The notes beneath the pieces are model-generated. The model was not told the origin of the DNA. It was given only the letters and a program-made list of their open reading frames with translations, and searched no databases. A stretch of 64,000 nt of DNA from Morella rubra. Its lineage: Eukaryota > Streptophyta > Magnoliopsida > Fagales > Myricaceae. Position 1 is the stretch's first letter. Each line of letters starts with the position of its first letter. Positions 47,111-59,783 of the stretch are shown here, piece after piece. The translations under genes and the position numbers were made by a program. The stretch covers positions 23,093,979 through 23,157,978 of the forward strand of contig CM025849.1 in the NCBI GenBank assembly GCA_003952965.2. The letters are read 5' to 3'.

Positions 47111-47524
47111 TGTTGGTCTTGAGGGGTTTGACCTTCCAGGGAAGACGATCTCCTTCCTCGTTTGGTGGTCCCATACTGCTCATTGGACTTGCTGTTGAAA
47201 ACCTTTTCTGTGGAGAGAAGCTTCTTTTCGGTTGATGAGGCACGACACTGCAGACAAATAGCTACTCTTGCAGCCTTATGTCATTGGATACTTGAACCCT
47301 TTCTCCATGCTATAAGGGCCCACAGGCCTCTCTTTCTTTTGTGGGTTCTCTCCGTAAGACGTTCATGCTTCCATCGGGTTGGGCCTGGTCAAGTGGGTCG
47401 AGAATTATCTAACTCATTATAATGAAAATATTTATTTATTTAATCAGATACTACATATCTATTATGTAAAAATAAAAGAAATAGTTATTACTTAAAAAAA
47501 AAAAAGAAAAAAAAAAAAAAGCAT

Positions 47525-47710
47525 AGGGATAGTTTGTTTCCTCAATATTTTGAGACATAAAAATTTTCAGTAGAAAAAATATATTCTAAAATTTTTAACT
47601 TTTACACATACATACTTCACCTTTCACAAACCTTAATAAATTTTAATAAAATAAAAATTCTTAAAATTTTAAAAATATTTCTTAAAATTTTAACAAACAA
47701 ACGCCCTCAC
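47525..47710. mobile_element. MITE copy, inverted orientation
   Basis: Ends ATAGTTTGTTTCCTCAATAT at the left and AACAAACAAACGCCCTC at the right. It is related to 46175-46358 and 59784-59977. Confidence 0.6.
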
Positions 47711-48114
47711 AGTCGACTAGGATAGTCGACCTGGCATAGTACAAAAACTAATTTAATCCTAAAGATGAATTTTTGTCTCCCATGGCATATGGCATGCGAA
47801 TGGACACGCGAACAAAGAGACACTATAAATAACGAGCAATCATTCGGTCCTAGCAGTAACTATGGTTGGATGGCATCATTCAAAGTTAATTCAATGACCT
47901 TTCAAATCAATCTGCACGTGGTTGTATCATAGGGAACAAAATCTTTAAATGCGCATATAACACCACTAATACGGCCACGTTTCGCGATGATCCACCGCCA
48001 AACGCCAAATTTTGAACTACCACTCAAACTTGGCAGTCTTCAACTAGCGACCCCGAGTCAAAAAAATGGCAGTCTTCAGTCTTTAGCGACGGAGCGATAG
48101 AAAAGAAAAGATTT

Positions 48115-48270
48115 GTTCGTCAAAATTTTGTAGAATTCAAAATTTTAAAAATTTTATTTTATTAAAATTCATGAAAAGTGAAATATATAAATGTAAAAAT
48201 TAAAAATTTTAAAATATATTTATTTTGTTAAAAATTTTCATATCTTAAAAAATTGAGAAAATAAACGGTA
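48115..48270. mobile_element. AT-rich MITE copy upstream of SOSEKI
   Basis: ATTTGTTCGTCAAAATTTTG at the left; AAATTGAGAAAATAAACG at the right. The AAAATTTTA-word interior is as in the neighbouring MITEs. Ends are approximate. Confidence 0.45.
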
Positions 48271-48423
48271 TTAAAATAAATAATATAACGAAAGAAAAAA
48301 AAAAGCAGATGGGAATATTAATGGGAGAGAGCAAAGCAGTAAACTACAGTGAAATACATCGAAACAGCCAACAAAATAAACCAGAAAAAAGGAGGCGGCT
48401 TCTCCTCCGTATTGTCCCTCTCC

Positions 48424-48600
48424 GCCTCTCTCTCTCTCTCTCTCTCTCTCGACATTACTACATTGCTTTGAAGCGCCCAACCCGTAAGGATAGCCTACAG
48501 TGTGTACCTTTTTCGAAGCATTGAATGCGGGCGGCCAGTCCACCACCGTTGCTATCCCTCACTCGGGTTCTCTCTCTCACTCTCTCTCTCTCATTCAATC
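48424..48600. repeat. CT microsatellites in SOSEKI promoter / 5' UTR
   Basis: Two CT tracts (about 48424-48450 and 48570-48592). Pyrimidine-rich tracts are common near plant transcription starts, so they may mark the SOSEKI core promoter or 5' UTR. A GA tract (49047-49063) lies just before the start codon. Confidence 0.6.
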
Positions 48601-49065
48601 AATCAATCGCTCTGCGTTTGCCATCTTTCTTGCTCATATAGTCATATATACTTCACCAGCATTGGCAAGTTTTTGAGCATATATCTTTTCTGGAACTTCC
48701 TCGACTTCGCTTCCATGTTAGAGTCGATTTTGTACTCTTGTTTCTGTTTGATCCGTTTTGCACATGCTTCTCACTGTTTTCTGCACCTTGTCAGATCTAT
48801 TTTAGTTCCACCATCACAGCGATAGTGACAGATCTTTGGCTGTAATTTTTTAGTAGTTTTTGAGAGCTAAATAGGCACAATAGAAAGAAAACATGATACC
48901 ACTACCGCAAGAAATCACGAATTTTGTTATTTTTAATCGGGCGCTGAAGCTGATCTTTCTTATCATGGTTGACTAGGGCTTTATGTTGTGAGGTGATGAG
49001 TGGAGTTGAGGCGCGTTAAACGAATCATTTTGGTTGAAGTGAGAGAGCCAGAGAGAGAGAGAGAA

Positions 49066-52000
49066 ATGGAGGGAAGGATGAAGAAGTATCGGGGGCAGGT
49101 GAGTCCGGAGAGGGCTATAGTGTGGAGAGAGAAGTCGCCCAAGTACCAGCAGAATCGGAGGGTCTCTGTGGTTTACTATCTCTGCCGCAACCGCCAGCTG
49201 GAGCACCCTCATTTCATGGAGGTCCCGCTCTCGTCCCTGGACGGGCTCTACTTGAGAGGTATTTCTGACACAAAGAAGCGCCAGCGTTTCGATTCCCTCA
49301 TCGAACTTAAGTTGTTTTCTTATCAGATTTTTCGGGTGTTTTCTTTTCTAGACGTGATTGATAGGCTCGATGTTCTGAGAGGTAGAGGGATGGCCTCAAT
49401 GTACTCTTGGTCTTGCAAGAGGTAAGACAAAATGCTGCTACTTTCCTCTCTTTGGATGCTAACAACCTGACCCAAAACAATTATATTTGCGTAGGCTTGA
49501 AACAAAATCGACTCTTTCCATTTCCTTTAATTTTCTTGGACATCAAAAAGAAGAGGAATGTTTATTTACTGGTTGCATAATTGCATTTGTTGTTATTTGG
49601 TATGACTTCTTTCTCTTATGTTTTGGTCCTATATTATATGAAAATGCAGAAGCTACAAGAATGGATACGTCTGGCATGATCTTTGTGAAGATGATCTAAT
49701 TCTTCCAGCTCATGCAAACGAGTACGTTCTCAAAGGTTCCGAGCTCTTCGAAGAGTGTAACTCAGGTGAAAGGGGACAATTGCTTTATTTAAGGAAAATG
49801 TGGGAATTTTGGTATATTTACTCCTGGCCAGAGAAATAATCTAATCGCGAGAAACTTTTTGATTTCGTTGATTCTATTGATCACGTGTCAGAAAGTAACA
49901 GAAAAATGTAAATTTGAACTTCTATGGATTGACTAAGCTATACTATTGATTTGATTAGTTATCAAGCTCGTGAGAATATACAAATAAGAAACCTGAAATC
50001 TGGAGTATTGCTGTTACAGATCGATTCAGTCCCGCCGGAAATATAAAAATGCAGAGTTTGAAACTGGTACCAGAGCCTTCAACTTCTAGAAGCCAAGACG
50101 ACTCGTCCTCTTCTTCCAGCATGAATGGGAAGGACGCAAAACATCCCCGGGAAGATGAGCTGTCTCCTCCAGTTCAACGACCTGGTTCCTCCAGTGTTTC
50201 TCCGGAGTGTAGAGTTGGAAATAATTCTTTGTGGGGTGGCTCCCTAAGCTTGACAGAGTACAAGGTTCACAAGAGTGATGGTTTGGCTGATGCTTCCACG
50301 CAGACTGAGGAAAACGTAAGCATACCTGAATGTAGCATAACTAAGTACCGAGAAACTTGTACGAGAGGTGTTTCGACTGAAGATGGTTCATTAGAACCTG
50401 AATGTAGTGAGATTTATCGAAGTCAGCTTTCACGTGAGAAAGAGAATTCTGAAATTTGTAGGGATTCGGTTTCACCTCCTCCATCAACCTCTAGTGCGTC
50501 TTCATCGGGTGGTGGGAAGACAGAAACTTTGGAATCCTTGATTAGAGCTGATGCCAATAAAATCAACAGTTTTAGGATTCTTGAAGAGGAAGAAATTCGG
50601 ATGCCAACCAATGGACGGCTGAAGGCCACAAATGCATTGATGCAATTAATCTCATGTGGGTCAATATCGGTGAAAGACCATAGTTTTGGCCTCATTCCCA
50701 CCTACAAGCCCAGGTTTTCCCATGCAAAATTTCCCTCCCCATTGTTTTCTACTACTTTAATGTTGGGGGAGCTTGATTGCTTGACAGAGAATCCAAGGCT
50801 GTCGGGGCTGAGGTTGGAGGACAAAGAATATTTCAGTGGAAGCTTGATTGAAACTAAAATGTTAAAGGAAGAAGAAGATGGAGTTAATGCTCTCAAACGT
50901 TCTTCTTCGTGCAATGCTGCCAGGTTAGTCTGCTTCCAATTCTTTTCTTGCAATATTATATCTTTTGAGCACAACTCTGATGCTTGAGTAGTAGAAACTT
51001 ACCATGTTGCATTTTGCTATGGGTCATAGTAAAAAACCAAATAGTGATTTCCCAATTTGTTTGATAAGTTTCAGTGGAAACTTCTGACGTTGGGTCACAG
51101 TGGGTGCTGCTAGGGGTTATCTTTTAATAAGACTTTACTAATGACGCGTGTTAAAAAAAGGTTATGTGATTCAATATTAATCATTGAATCTTATGATAAG
51201 ACAAATATTAATAAATTTAGAATCATGGACGAAGCTAGGGGATTAGAGCCCCGGCCCCAACCCCAAAACTTAGTAGAATTTTTTTTTTCTTTTTTCAATC
51301 GAACTTGGTATTTTTTTTTTCTAATATTTTTTTTTTTGTGGTGTATATAAAGAATGGCAGATGAAGAAGACTGAGCGTTTGGGAAATATTCTCTCTTCGT
51401 ATTAGAATAAAGAACCGTTAGGTTTATATATATACATTTCCTGAAAGAATAAGAAATGAAAACGAAAAATATATAACCAACTAACCACCTACTGACGTCA
51501 GCATAACAAAATAATAACCTAACAAACTAGCTAAGATCCTTCTAGATCCTTCTAGGCGTGAGGTGAAGCACCACTGCTGCCCAATGCTGGTATGCGCTCC
51601 TCTTCATTTTATGGGGTTGGTCTGAGGTTCAAATACTCAGGATCAAAGTCAGGTCTTAACCCAATAATGAAATGAAGTGTTTGGATTTTGAGTAGCTCTA
51701 ACCAGTGAAGGTCCCTGTGTTCACATTTAATTGGATTTGAATATGCAGCATATTGTTTTGTAACCTCTAAAACTTTCTGCATTCATGGATGGGTTTGGCC
51801 GACTGTAACAAGATGGAGGACACCCACATTGAACATACTTATTTGCTCAGATTAGTTAGACTTGTAGACCATCTTTCCTGGAATAAGGGTCTGGGACTAT
51901 TAATGTTCCCTGTTGCCCATAAATACTTTGGGGCTTAGGTCATCTTGAACCTTGTTCAGACTCATTAACCTCTTAGAGAAGCCAAAATCAAGCTTATGCT

Positions 52001-53260
52001 CCAATCCTGATTGCTTTCAGAGCCCAATTTGATTGAGACAATGGCCACATGACTTGGCCTTGTGCTGACCTGAGTTAGGTGTTCTAATGAAGAAACCTGC
52101 AGTAAGAGAATAGTTAATGTTAGTGAAAAATGTCGAATTAATGCCTGGCATGTGTTTCAGCAGTTGGAATAGAGTTCAATGTTTTGGTTTGTGAGGCATT
52201 CTAGATTAGGTTGATTGACATCATTTGTTAAGTTTGTGAAGGAGCTCGGTAGACATTGTAAGAACCAAGCTAAAAAACTTTAGTCCGATTTGATGTTTTT
52301 GTTGATCTTGGTCATGTCCAAGTGAGCTGAGCATCAAGCATCAGCTGCTCAGTAAAGTTTGGTGTCGCAGAGAGAGAGAGAGAGAGAGAGTAAAATAAGA
52401 CATCCAGTACATGCAAGACGTAGGCATGGCAAATGCATTTGAAGAATAGATATTAGGAAATCTATTGCTGAAGCCACGTAATTGCACCTCATATGGCGAG
52501 TGTTGATCAAGAAACTCGTTGATTGTATGTTAGTAACAATCCGAGAATGTGCTTGCCTTTTCTTTTTACTTTAAGATCATGTTTTATTTGCTTTGCCTGT
52601 GGTTGTTTTGTTGAATTAAATGTTGAGTTATTGGAGTAGATCTAGTAAATCAATCCATCGTGGGTGGTTAGTTGAGATTGATTTACATCCTTCAGAAGCA
52701 TGGTGGCCGTAACCATACATCCCAATCTTCCATGTCCAGTCAATTCCTTTGCAATTTTTCAGTCTGCGCTTGAGAATGAAACTGAACGTTCTTTCCAGGA
52801 CATGCAAGCAATCAGATTCTGTTGAAGAAAAACAGGAGTCAAACTCTGGAGGTTCAAAATGTATACCACGGTCAATTAAGGCTTCATTGAGCAAGCATCC
52901 ACGAAGTGAATCTATGAGATCTCCTGTGTCTGATAAACCGAGAAACTCTTCAGATGGAGCTGACAGCTCACAAATCATGACCTCCAGTGCATCTAATGGT
53001 GGCAGTAACAGAATCACAGAGCCCTCCTCTGGAAGAAAGCAATCAAATAAGCTAGATTCCTTCGGAGAAGAGAAGGTGATCAAAATCGATGAAAGTTAAG
53101 TGTCAGCTCTGTCCAATTTTCCTTTAAGATTATCATAACGAACCTACTTTCTTGTTTATATTGGTTGACATTTCATTTGTTTTTCTTCTGCAGGCTTGCT
53201 TCAGGAGCTCGGGTTATAATCCAATCCAAAGCACGTGAGACTGCTGTTTGCAGCTCTTAA
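49066..53260 (+). CDS. SOK: SOSEKI / DUF966 (UPSTREAM OF FLC-like) polarity protein
   Basis: Polymerising plant polarity protein located at cell edges, known from Arabidopsis SOK1-5. Exons: 49066-49258, 49352-49421, 49650-49765, 50020-50923, 52799 to about 53094, and 53194 onward. The start [16 protein letters not shown] is the family N-terminus; an in-frame ATG at 49000 is less likely. The DIX-like domain covers residues 12-120: [60 protein letters not shown]. The second conserved block is in exon 4: [13 protein letters not shown] to [19 protein letters not shown] and YKPRFS. A Ser-rich tail follows ([19 protein letters not shown]). The exon 5 donor is non-consensus (see findings), so the length is 527, 534 or 548 residues depending on splicing. 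Confidence 0.92.
50924..52798. other. SOSEKI intron 4
   Basis: 1.9-kb intron with a GTTAGT donor and a TTCCAG acceptor. It holds T-rich runs (51280-51335), a (GA)n tract (52370-52391) and a GGTTCAAATAC B-box-like word at about 51633. No element with definable ends was seen. Confidence 0.6.
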
Positions 53261-53426
53261 GAAATGGTGCCTTCTTCCTTCAATATGGGAAACCGCTCGT
53301 TTTCAATTTCTGTTTTATCCAATTGTTCATTCCTGGAAAGAGATCCCCGAAACTTCGTCTGAATTTCGAAGGATGGAAGACTTTGTAGGCGGATATACAC
53401 GAGGATCCTGTAAATCTTGGAAGTTG

Positions 53427-53457
<31 letters not shown>
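53427..53457. repeat. A31 homopolymer in SOSEKI 3' region
   Basis: Uninterrupted run of 31 A, about 170 bp after the last possible SOSEKI stop. The length is likely unstable. It could be the poly(A) of a retroposed fragment, but no flanking duplication is evident. Confidence 0.8.
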
Positions 53458-53458
<1 letters not shown>

Positions 53459-53625
53459 ACACTTCCGAAAAGGGCGGTTTCTTTTGGAGTTGGTTCTTGG
53501 GCCGGCTTACCGAAATGGGATTTCTGCTTTTCTTTGTAACTATTGTTGCAATATCTTCCTTTCGCAATCCGGCTTTGTATTTTTTTTTTTTGTGTACACT
53601 TCCTTGCTACAGCTTTGCCTTAACC

Positions 53626-53715
53626 TTAATTCGACCGTTGACCGTGAGGGTGCTGACATTTGATCATAACCTTATTTCAACCGTTGACCATGAGGGTGCT
53701 GACATTTGATCTTAA
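53626..53715. repeat. Tandem duplication, about 46 bp
   Basis: Two adjacent copies of a unit containing GAGGGTGCTGACATTTGATC preceded by CCGTTGACC, with three or four differences. Confidence 0.85.
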
Positions 53716-53860
53716 TTTACACGTGGACAAAAGGACGGGGATTATTACGGCAGCATCGGCGGTTTGCGGACTATCAGCCGCTACCCAAGACTTAAATCAG
53801 CGCACGTTAAGTGTTCAACCCTGTTTGCAAATCAGAATTTTATAGAAATTTTAGGAATAT

Positions 53861-55151
53861 TGTAAAAATTGAGTCATTTGATGCTTCCACACGTTTAGCT
53901 TCCTAATTATTTGGAGTATCAAATGCAATCTGAACAGCTTAAGGTATTTGAGGACAAATTTTAATATCACGGCCCCTAATTCCACCCAGATGCGATTTAA
54001 AACTTGAAATACCCCCAGGATTAGGAAAATCAGCATGGCAAGACTTGCACAAAAAACCTCATTTTTCACGTCTTCCAAAAAAGTCTTCTCTTTGTAACCA
54101 TGTTCAATCTTCAGGCTACGTGAAATGAATCACATAAAGATTCATGAATTCAATGAGATCCATTGATTCGAACCAAAACAGCACAAATCAACATTGAACA
54201 AGATAGAGAAAATTTCGTCTTTTGAAAGACTTGGTATATTGTATGTGTCTTCCTGGGTTTGTATGGCAACAAAAAATGAGTACAGTACTACACAACCATA
54301 TAAAAAAAAACCGCCAACCCTTTTAGTAACTTAGAGATGGTAAATAGCTTTTGCTGCATATGAAGAAAAACATAAGGCTTTTTTACGATTGGTAAATTCA
54401 GGTTTGTAACAGTTTGGGAGACCGCGATCAAACTCGTCCAAGGTGGAAGAAGGCTGGAGAAGCTATTTTAGGAATTTGCCTGTTGATTCTTGCTGAGAAG
54501 AAGACACAGGGAGCTAGTAGATACCGATAGCTGGCTTTGCTAAATATTGAAATCCTGGTCATACAACTTGTATATACTAGACTCTCTTTCTTTTATTTGG
54601 ATATCCACGTAATTGAAGTGAGCTAAAGGCTCATTGGAGGCCTAATTTAGAGCAGCATGTCTTGTTGCCTTCCAACTTTAAACTAAAATGCACCCAGTTG
54701 ACGTATTGCACAAGATTTGACTGCCAATGGTGAAAACCTTCATATCCTCCAAAACTTGCAGATCCCAGTGCTCGAGAGACAGATTTTCACGTTCAGAAAG
54801 AGTTTGGGTGTCAGTTTCAAGAAAACGAGTGACCACCCAAAATCTCTTGAACAGGAACTTAATCTATTGACTTGCAGGGCCAATCCTCTGCATATTTCCA
54901 TTTAGGGAAGGGTGTGGTTAAATTTGGGTTCTGATGGTAGTGCCTCCTTCCATGATCTCTTAGCAAAATATGAAGATATTAAAGAATAAAAGAAAGAATT
55001 GACATTCATGACCGGAAATTGCCAAGACAAGCAGATGCAATCAGCAGCCTATTGCTGACTTGAGATTCTCTACAAGGAATCCCTGACAAGAGCTGGCTCC
55101 CCCTAAAAAAGAATGGTTGATTATCTGAAAGCCTCTTGATCAACCAGTGTG
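53861..55151. other. Spacer between converging SOSEKI and CHYR genes
   Basis: Should contain the 3' UTRs of both genes. Short open frames (for example 54717-54905, plus) show no family. Polyadenylation sites cannot be placed with confidence. Confidence 0.5.
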
Positions 55152-58100
55152 TCAGCTCATCGTCTCAGCCACCCCAGATGCACATGATGCAGTTGGGTCT
55201 CTTCTTATCTGTCTAGTATTGTAAGACTTGCAACTTAGGCATTTATGAGCCACAACGTGGAACTGGACGTGAGAGTTTTCTCCACAATCATTGCAGAGAA
55301 TCCAGACCTGACATAAAACCTCAATCAGAGATATATACAACCAAGCTCAATAAACAGGTGCTCACACAATGCTTAGTTACTCACCATCTTATTCCAGTAT
55401 ATCTCAGGCATTGGGGTTGATGCAATCTGCGTATGACGAGAGTAATAATAGAATGTCATGACACTGAACAAAATATCATCAGCATAAGCTCCATTTTGCT
55501 TGGATAACAAGAATATGGAGATGTCTACTAACCACTTCATCAAGCTTTTCCCATGCACTGGACATATCCCCGATGGACTTTGAGCAGATGGGGCATGAGT
55601 ACCTGCAAGATAAAGGAATTGATTCTCCCTAGGTGAATTCTTGCAAAGAGCAGTTGGAATGCAATCACTCGCATCCAGCACAGATAAATTGTACATCAGC
55701 AAAGTCTGAAATTGTACAAAGATTGTGCCAACTTCAAGAATTAGTCATTATTTTCTTATTCTAATGCGGTTTCACATCTTACATGCGTGTAATGCATACA
55801 ATGTCAAGTATATGAGAAGCAAGAGCTCACCGGAAATGCTGCGTCATGTCTTGCATACATTCATCATGTATAGTGTGTCCACAGCGTAAGACAGTAATCC
55901 CTTTCATTGAATCAAATAAAAACTGCAAACCAAAATAGAGGCACTCATCCCACTAATATAAAATGTCGTGTGTTCTTGTTCATTTTTATCCAACACAAAT
56001 GCTTCTTGTATTACCTCAAAACAAACAGGGCAATTGTGATGCATTGCTCTTTCAACACAATGATGTCCACTCTCCATTGACTTAGAGTAGCAACATTCTG
56101 AGGCAAAAAAAATGCAAGATTAGAAGATGAAAGCAGTAAAAGAATATCAGCTAATGGCCTAGAATTACCCAATCCACCACTTACCACATTTCTTGCAGTG
56201 GAAGAAATTTTCCTTGCCACCAATTCTGAAGAAAGGAATTAACGGGAAAATAATTGTTGGATAAATGGAAAAAGAATAGAAAATCTTCTGGTTACGAAGG
56301 AATTTAGGGAATGGTATGGAGATAATGATGCGGAGCTTCACCTGCAGATTCCACAATCATCACAATGGAATTGGTTCTTTGAAGTCTGAAAGAGGAACAA
56401 ATTGGTTGTATAAGCAAACATTAAACTTCGCAAACTAGCACATGAAAAGAAAGTCCAGAAAAAGGAGCATTTGACACCCTCTTCATCTTTTATCAATGGA
56501 TCAAGCTCAGAACTTTGAAACTCACATCATCATCAAAGAACTTGCATTTTGCACAGAAATATGTCCCCATACAAACACCACAATTTGTGCAATACTGTCG
56601 AACCTGATGAGGGTACAAAACAACAAGATCAATAACCACAGAAAAAATAAAACAGAAATTCCAAATTGACTTTAGATTTTGAATTGAGAACGTACATCTT
56701 GTTCTGTGCCACATAGGGAGCAGATGACCTGAAACTCAAACAAAGCATGGACAATTTAGAGAATTGAAAGAAGCAACATAATGGGCCATATCCAAGAGAA
56801 CCTACATAAGATGAACGTCAATTTCACTACCATAAAAATCAAAGGCTATTTATCTCTTTTCTTTGTTCCAAATATCTCTTTACATATCTCAGGCTCACAG
56901 GAAACAAATGAACCAACAAAAGCTCTGTGAGAAATTTACATTTTTGGTTTTTTCATGTACTACACAGCTATCAAGACACAAAATAGAAGAGGAGAACAAC
57001 CACAGAGAGGCTATTCAAAGGGAAACCCATGCTGACGAAGTCCTCTTCCTCTAGTTTTCTGTTTCTGGGAAATGATAATAGCCAAAAGGAGAGTGATGCC
57101 TTACTGCTGTGCAATATGATTGTAAAGTTCTTTGGATAAATCAGTGCAATATGGGTGAAATGACTACATTCTTCCTCAGTTTCTAGAATCCAAGAACAGC
57201 TCTAAGTCTGGAGACAATGCAGCACAGGAATATTTAGGGATGGATTTTGGTAAAGATTTTTAGGAATTCACTTCTAAATCACTTGTCCTTCAAAAACCTC
57301 AAGCATATATTCACACCCCTCGTTGATAACTTTTTCTAGTCCTAATAACTGGGAGTCCCACATTCTATCATTTGTAATCTCTCTTTCTAAAAGTGAAACG
57401 AAGTTATTTGACGGAATGTAATTGACAATAACTCTTTATTAGCAAAAAGGAAGAGTAACTTGCTTTCGTTGGCATTAAAGGAACTCCAATGAATTACTAA
57501 CCCAACAAAAAAATTGTCGTTCGCGCCACGGTTCACTCACTGAGCTAACCATAGGGCAACACTTACTATGAGAAGAAAACCAAAAATATCCCAACCTATT
57601 ATCAGTAATTACTTGCACACAAACATTTTCTAATTGCCCAAATCTCATGTTCGGTCATGCGGTCCTTTCACCGAGAAAATTACATGTATGCTAATGGCAG
57701 CCTAGATAAAATATAGATATAAGATTCTTGGATACGATTCTAGTACCCCAAAGTGAAAACAAAAACAAAGACAACTAGACAAGCAACAACAAATGAACAA
57801 GAGCTATATGGTTTTTGTCCGCATTACAACAGGCGACACGGCGATCAAGTATCATTCAGCACAAAGTATATATATATATAAAAGTAAAGGCACCTTGAAC
57901 TTTAAAAACAGAAAAACAAGTTAATGAATAATTGCAAACCTGTTCAACTTTGTGGCGTGGAAGATCATGTTGATCAATAGGATCAATTTGTATGGAGTTC
58001 TAACATGGAAGATAGAGCAAGAATTAACACCAGCACAGAAATTATCTTTAGACATAAAAAAAAAATAAAAAGAACGAAAACTGGGAGGGAATTATAGATA

Positions 58101-58448
58101 TATACCTTTGCTTCATTATGGCAATGTCTGCAATCGAAAATCTCATTGCAACAAGGTGCTCTGATCTTGCATCTCCTCCTGTAATGGGAGCACCTGACCA
58201 AACACAGAAACCAAGGATTTGAATCACAAATTTGACAGAAACCAGGAAGACCCAAAGACAAAGATATGCCTTCAAAGAACAAGAAAAAGGTGAAAAGGGG
58301 AAGAGGGGGGGGGGGGGAAGGAAAAGAAAAATGATGAGAGATACCCGTAATTCCCAGATCCCGGTTCCATCAGAGACACCTCTTCGTCACTAAACTCAGA
58401 AATTCCTGAACTTTGAGAAGACAATGAAGTCTCGCTTTCGCTCTCCAT
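55152..58448 (-). CDS. CHYR1: CHY zinc-finger and RING E3 ubiquitin ligase (RZPF34/CHYR1-like)
   Basis: Complete 296-residue protein in twelve minus-strand exons: 58448-58345, 58193-58106, 57999-57940, 56728-56696, 56603-56526, 56385-56342, 56225-56185, 56097-56015, 55922-55831, 55602-55533, 55426-55385, 55307-55152. All have GT/AG borders and an unbroken frame. After an acidic Ser-rich head come the CHY zinc finger (from [20 protein letters not shown], residues 35-95), the CTCHY finger ([18 protein letters not shown] to [12 protein letters not shown], 98-172), a RING (CPVC, CGHTIH, CPIC; 172-215) and a C-terminal zinc ribbon (WILCNDCG to [13 protein letters not shown], 247-277). In Arabidopsis, family members RZPF34/CHYR1 and MIEL1 ubiquitinate targets in ABA and drought or defence signalling. 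The KIRAPCC and [13 protein letters not shown] wording points to CHYR1 rather than MIEL1. Confidence 0.95.
56729..57939. other. CHYR intron 3
   Basis: 1.2-kb intron, AT-rich, with a short (TA)n at 57869-57880. No other feature is seen. Confidence 0.6.
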
Positions 58449-58850
58449 TCTCTCTGAAGTTTCGAATCTGTTCTTTCTGAAATCTCTCTGAACCCGCAAA
58501 CGTTCCAAACAGAGAAACAACGAATCAGTCAAAGAAAAGAAAGAACAAGGTAACTTCCAAAAGAACTAAACATGCAGAAGGTAAACACCTACCTTCACAA
58601 GGTATCGGTTTTCCGATACGAGAAAATCACAGAGAACACAAATGCCACACCAAGAGGACAATTCTATGTTCCTGCTTTAAATACATGTCCCGTCAGATAG
58701 CTGGGTTTTTTACATTCCTTGAAAACATCAAAATACGAGTTCCGTGTCTGTAAATATCTTTTGATTAGTTGTCCATACCCCCGAGACTCCCAACTCCCAG
58801 ATGCTATTTACGCGGCTCGGGATTCAAATCTTTCGTTAATGGTCAGCTCT

Positions 58851-58858
58851 GACGTGGC
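58851..58858. promoter_or_regulatory. ABRE-like element upstream of CHYR
   Basis: GACGTGGC, the strong ABA-response-element core ACGTGGC, about 400 bp upstream of the CHYR ATG. An ACGCGG (CGCG-box, CAMTA-type) lies nearby at 58810-58815. CHYR1-type genes are ABA-responsive in Arabidopsis. Function here is inferred from motif and position. Confidence 0.4.
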
Positions 58859-58942
58859 GACACGCCACCGCTGATCTTAACGCTAATTATCTTCAATTGT
58901 TTCTTTTACTAGAACCACTTTTTATTCTTATTTTTTATTTCT

Positions 58943-59415
58943 TAAATTCTCTGATATGGACATTACCTGGATAACCCTACAAAAAAGTTTAAATTGATTC
59001 ACTTAAAGAGATGAATAACTAATTTAAGAATTTCAATATATGCTGTATTTGTTTCCAAGTAATATAAGAAAGTGAAAGAAATCTAACATCGCGAGTCTAT
59101 CAGAATAGACTCATTTAATGGGCCGGTGCGGCTCTCAAGCCATAAGTCGATTTGACTTTGTAGGTAGAGCAAAGAGATGGAGGCCTAAATTCTCTGATAT
59201 GAGCGTTACAGTGTCCTTATCTACAAAAGAGGTTAAATTGATTCACTTAAAAAGATGAATAACTAATTCAAGACTTTCAATATAAGTTGTATTTGTTTCC
59301 ATGTAATATAAGAAAGTGAAAGAAATCTAACTTAACAAGTTTATCAGAATAGACTCACTCAATGGGCCGGTGCAACCCCAAGCCATAGGTTAATATGATT
59401 TTGTGAGGAGACTGA
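58943..59415. repeat. Tandem duplication, about 245-bp unit
   Basis: Two adjacent copies starting TAAATTCTCTGATATG (about 58943 and 59188) and sharing TTAAATTGATTCACTTAAA, ATATAAGAAAGTGAAAGAAA and AATGGGCCGGTGC. Diverged by roughly 12-15%. No coding sense. Confidence 0.8.
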
Positions 59416-59783
59416 TCCTAGAGAATTATTTCTTGAATTTGCTTGGCAGTACTTTTAAAATGGTCAAAAATATATCAATTTGGTGTTTGGTGATGCTATT
59501 TTCTGAGATTTTTATTCTAAATAAACTACTGTTGGAAGAAAATGGGTTGAAATAACTTAATCTTCTAAAGAGTCGTATGTCATTTTAAGCCACACATGCT
59601 TAATATTTTATGGACCCTAATTAAAATCTTCCATTGATCTAAATTTTTATTACCCTTCCAAAGTAGGAAGTTATGAAAATATTTTGCTTTCATGCGGAAC
59701 AAACACACCCTAAACTTATAGCATCAAGCTAAACATATTACAATTTCTGTGTTTTTTAGTTCAAAAAACTTTTGAAGGACTTA

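Noticed and set aside
51600-51660. Possible SINE (B-box-like GGTTCAAATAC)
   Set aside because: No convincing A box, tail or flanking duplication.
53235-53709. Open frames after SOSEKI exon 6, one running through a Lys homopolymer
   Set aside because: They depend on the A31 run and overlap the SOSEKI 3' region; no domain.
57520-57565. tRNA-like D-arm word GGTTAGCTCAGTGAGTGAACC on the minus strand
   Set aside because: No acceptor stem, anticodon arm or T-arm around it.
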